A stretch of 64,000 nucleotides of DNA from Chionis minor (taxonomy: Eukaryota > Chordata > Aves > Charadriiformes > Chionididae), in assembly GCA_013398295.1 (NCBI GenBank), contig VZSF01004860.1, positions 14,605-78,604 of the forward strand, written 5' to 3'. The translations under genes and the position numbers were made by a program. Numbering within the stretch: the stretch's first letter is position 1; the number at the start of each line of letters is the position of its first letter. Under the pieces are notes generated by a model that did no database searches, was not told the origin of the DNA, and saw only the letters and a list, made by a program, of their open reading frames with translations. Shown in pieces: positions 60,300 to 64,000 of this stretch.

Positions 60300-62150
60300 G
60301 TTCATGGGCTATGACTTCCACATACAGGGGCAATTCCTGAGATGGTACAAACTGTTGTAATATTGGTGACTTCACTGGCATTATGACAGTGTGCAGGGGC
60401 CCTGTCTCCACTGGGTTCGGATGTCTTGTAATTCCTGCTAATTGCCAGCCCACATGCAGTGTACAGAATTGAGTAGTTTGGGCCCAAGCTTGCGCTCTGT
60501 CCCCAAGCTAATATAACAGTACATAGGTACCTAGTACTTGGCTCTCCATACTCCTCTATCATCAAGCGATGTTGCCAAAGCAGCCATGAAAACAGCAACT
60601 GGTTGCATCAACCGTGGGCACACTTCAGGGGCTCTGCACTCTGAGTGGTGACATCCTAAACCTTCTCCCAGCTCACAGAGAAATTCCCATGCTAGCAAGG
60701 ATGTCTACTTTCCTTACAGCCAAAGTTGCATCAGGTATGTCACCCTACTTACATCATCTGGGCCAGGATACCAGTCTTCAAAGACTAACCCTAACCTCTA
60801 GTAAGCAGCCTTACTGCTCATTGTCTCATGATTATGAGACCCCAAGCTTTCTACCTTGCACTATGCGAAGTAGCTATTGCCACAAAATTCTACCTTTGTG
60901 TATGCCATTATTAACATCTGCACATATTTCTCTTTTTGAAGGGCTGACCCAAAGCACTGCAGTCTGGAAACTGCAAATGGACTGTTGGTTGTACTACTAC
61001 ACCTACCAAAATGAGTACTGTACATGTCATAATTCTAAGATCCATAGCAAATGCTCTAAGTAGAATTGAGTGTAGCAATGAAAATCAACGAATAGAACAA
61101 GAATATGGGACGTTAAGAGATTTACTAATTGTTACATTAAGAGTTAAAGTAATTTAGCAGAAAATAAACCCCCTTGCATTCCAGCTGACCCTCAGATATT
61201 AGCGGAGCTGAGAATGGCTGGGCTTAGATTCTGATTGATACCCAACATTGCGTTAACAGTCTGGTCGCACCCAATACCTTTATTGGACTATCATGGTTAC
61301 GGATACACTACTAATGCTGCCCTGTCCATCTGGCAGCGGTCTGTGAACTACCATGGCCGCACTTGGGATTTGGTCACGTTCAAGAACTCTCATGGCCAGA
61401 TTAATGAACTGTGTGATTATTAAAGCAACAGTTGCACAAATTCTTTTAGATTGCCGGTGATAAAGTAGTGCTTACAAAGCACGTGCAAATGATTAATATG
61501 GCCAAGATACACACGCATGGAATAAAGCAACACTCCAGAGATTCCTGAGTTTCCTGGGGATGCACTCGAGATAGTCAAGTGTTCAAATCTTACCCAAAGG
61601 CATCCCAATGGGGGGAAAGAGAAGCTCAGCTCGTCAGCTGGTCCCGAGGTCGGGGAATGGGGTTTCTTCCTGGGATGGAGTCTTCCCTAACATTCGCTCC
61701 CTTCCCACACTATTTTATAGTGTTTTAATTTACAGGTGGATCTTGAAGTGACCGTCGTCATATGTACCTTTCTCGTAACTGGTCCAAAATTCTCTTGCTT
61801 CATGTTTAAAGGTACAGACTAGAAAAAATTCAGTGTGCAAGCTCAGTGAGGGGTAGTCTCACCTCAGAGGCAAGTAACTTTTGGGACGGAGGTGTGTTTT
61901 GGTATTATAGTGACATTATAATGAGCAAAGTTCACTCAAAGTGTAGCATTTCGTCAAAACTGACAGACCGTTGGACGAGGGCATCATATATGCAGGGTAT
62001 CGATTGCACTAAGTATACTGTGTACCTTTAAATCCATTTATCTCTTTGTTATCACAGAGCGTGACCGTGGTGTCTCCACTCCACTCCACCCTCCACGCAG
62101 TTTCTCCTAGGGCTAGAACACCAAGTTCCCCTGATGCTGCCAACACCTAG
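60300..62150. mobile_element. Unassigned endogenous retroelement-like segment
   Basis: About 1.85 kb with markedly more CpG than its surroundings, especially 61200-62110, and several protein-like open stretches broken by stops and frame changes. On the plus strand these are 60614-61063 (149 codons) and 61235-61423 (W/Y-rich, ending in TAA). On the minus strand 60302-60598 (98 codons, with potential N-glycosylation sites) is also open. A purine tract (GGGGGGAAAGAGAAG, about 61608-61622), a TATA-like TTTTATAG (about 61713-61720) and AATAAA (about 61521-61526) are LTR-type signals. Plus orientation, as the end of an env-like region followed by an LTR, is my preferred reading, but the minus orientation is not excluded. 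No family could be named and the edges are approximate. Confidence 0.45.
60614..61426 (+). pseudogene. Broken protein-like remnant in the unassigned element
   Basis: One frame is open for 149 codons (60614-61063, GTG start with no upstream ATG needed), with a Cys- and aromatic-rich C-terminal part. The next protein-like stretch, about 35 residues, lies in a different frame at about 61020-61150. After more stops a third stretch runs from about 61180 to the TAA at 61424-61426 with one internal stop at about 61230-61232. The three stretches could be one former reading frame broken by indels. No conserved domain is recognised. The W/Y/G-rich last stretch looks least like chance. Chance remains possible because overlapping minus frames are open too. 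Confidence 0.35.
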
Positions 62151-64000
62151 GGTAGCTTAGGGAATTGTCATGGTACACACTGCACCTTAGCTGCATTCCA
62201 CCCTGCTCCAATAGCATAGGTTCTACCTAAAAATATGAATATATATTTAATTTTAAGTCACCTTCAGCAATTATCCCACACTAATTTACAATGTGAAAAT
62301 GATGTACCAAATCCACACCTGCATGAGTTTTGCTTAGATCTCATGGGGTTATCTTTTTTCGCATGTTTGCTGCATGTTCATTTCAGAAATAGTTTGCACT
62401 AGATTTGGGTATATTAATTGCCCTTTGCAATCTCAAATAACACTGAATTGACCTATTATTGCAATGGCCTTTGTAAAAGTTAGCTCTTATGTTAGACATT
62501 CCGAAAAACTTTACATCGTACAACAACATTGAAAAGCTATGTTGAATGATCTTGCCTATTTTCCTTTGAAGAGAAAACAATGTTCTTCTATTTTGTGTGA
62601 ACTTCTAATTTTTTATCAATTAACTTAATTGACTGTGATTTCCATCACATCCCAAGAAGTCAAGCAAGTCCACCATTCTGAGTCAAAGTAAGAAAGATCT
62701 TTCTGCATCAGATGGTTCAGATCAGTATTCATCTATGACTGTCATGACTAGCATTACAGCAGAAATCTTAGAAATTAAGTAGCTTTCTGAAATAATTTCA
62801 ATCAACTTACCCTGTTTTTCCTCTAATGTGTTACAAGACGCCAAATAAAAAATATATTAAACTATTAATTATCATCTTTGTCATACTTGTCTTAGTATTC
62901 ATTAATATGTGATGTTTTTCATTCAGTGATATCAGGAATAATCTTCTTGATGCAGCCCAGCTAAATCAAGATAATTGCAATTCCCTTTGAACAACATGAC
63001 AGCAGCCCTGCATAAGCATAGTCTCTTTTTCTCCCTCTGTCTCACCTACAAGCCATAAAGGGACAGAAAAATCATTTTATTTTTAGTAGTCATTTACTCC
63101 ATGCATTTGCAAGTCTGTAGAGGCCATAGACTGATCCAAGGCAAAATTACATTTACTCTGATTGAAACATTTGTCTTTTTCCCTGCAGTTACATATTATT
63201 GACCATCCTTAGTTTGTTGCAAAATTTTGATTTGTGGAACAGTTGAGTGGAACTTTTCACATGTGAATGTATAGTTCTGGAAAAGAGGCCTCAAAAGAAC
63301 TTTTTTATCTTTTTTTTACCTGTGGTCAGTCTGCTCATGATTATTCTCTGAAGATCAAATATATGTTATATAGAGATATGGGAGTTCAGAGATCAGAGAG
63401 GAGGCAGGCTGATAGACAGGAGTTTTGCTTGGTACACACAGAAGAAATATTTGGAAGATTTTAAACAGCATATTATAGACTGTTTGATAGCAATATTTAC
63501 AGAAGAACTGTTCTTTTGTCTCTAAAGTATGTAATGTTTGGTTCTTCCATAAATAAATGTAGCCAGGAAGAGGCCTCCTGGGTTGCTTGTTTTCTTGTCA
63601 CAGGCAACTACATTAAAAATGCCTTTACATAAAAGTAATAAGATTATCTCAAAATAACCTTCTAATTTCCAAACTACATTTGGTCCTCATTACTTTATAT
63701 CCATTGTTCAATACTTTTAATAATTAAGGAGTCTATCACTTCCGTACAAAGGTGTTTACCCATTCTTTGTGCTGTACTAAATAAACTAATTGGGTTTTGT
63801 GCTACTTCATTTCACACGGATTCTTCAATCTAACATTCAAAATTATTCATTTCATTATGTGCCTCATTCTAACTCTCCTGTGGATTGACCTCCAGGCTTT
63901 GCCTCACCAACTTCACGTGCCATGGAGTTTGGATAGTAGATTGACGGTACCAAGAATTTAGATCTGAAGGTTATTTTCAGCAGTGCAATATAAGCACTGA
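62151..64000. other. Unique AT-rich non-coding DNA
   Basis: About 1.85 kb to the end of the window. It is AT-rich, with no recognised CR1, LTR or gene, and short frames only. Confidence 0.5.

Noticed and set aside
1..64000. CRISPR arrays, tRNA or rRNA genes, bacterial operons
   Set aside because: No spaced direct repeats, cloverleaf-like genes or ribosomal sequence were seen, and the CR1 content shows vertebrate nuclear DNA.

Overview
This window looks like non-coding nuclear DNA from a bird. It is AT-rich and CpG-poor, and no exon, conserved protein or RNA gene can be supported. The lineage call rests on about a dozen copies of the CR1 (chicken repeat 1) LINE. These show degraded CR1 reverse-transcriptase ORF text, the typical 3' UTR wording, and 3' ends in short repeats resembling ATTCTATG. 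CR1 also occurs in crocodilians and turtles. The abundance of CR1 together with LTRs of a type I recognise from bird genomes makes a bird the best guess; I cannot name the species.

Layout. A long antisense CR1 with ORF2 remnants lies at 184-1960 and a short antisense CR1 tail at 3152-3300. An AT-rich gene-free stretch follows to about 13.68 kb, with an unclassified GC-richer patch at 12.28-12.88 kb. From 13683 to 15251 there is a young-looking sense CR1 interrupted by an LTR, then an exact 430-bp duplication separated by a single N at 14937, which looks like an assembly error. A solo LTR sits at about 18855-19575. Small sense CR1 3' ends lie at 20.9, 22.0-22.3 and 25.9 kb. From 25.9 to 37.4 kb nothing but unique AT-rich sequence is recognisable. 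CR1 copies follow at 37.4-38.2 (+), 41.4-41.9 (-), 44.0-44.9 (+), 52.7 (+), 53.3-54.4 (-), 56.0-56.2 (-) and 58.9-59.3 kb (+). At about 60.3-62.15 kb there is a CpG-richer segment with broken protein-like reading frames, the best candidate for an unassigned endogenous retroelement.

No genes work together here. The sequence is an intergenic region or a large intron whose structure was built by successive insertions of retroelements that are now dead. The CR1 polymerase motif (F-A-D-D) is altered in each of the three copies where I could read it. I found no convincing novel biological system. The most solid observations are the assembly duplication, the LTR nested in CR1, and the unassigned element near 61 kb. 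Repeat boundaries were judged by eye and are approximate.
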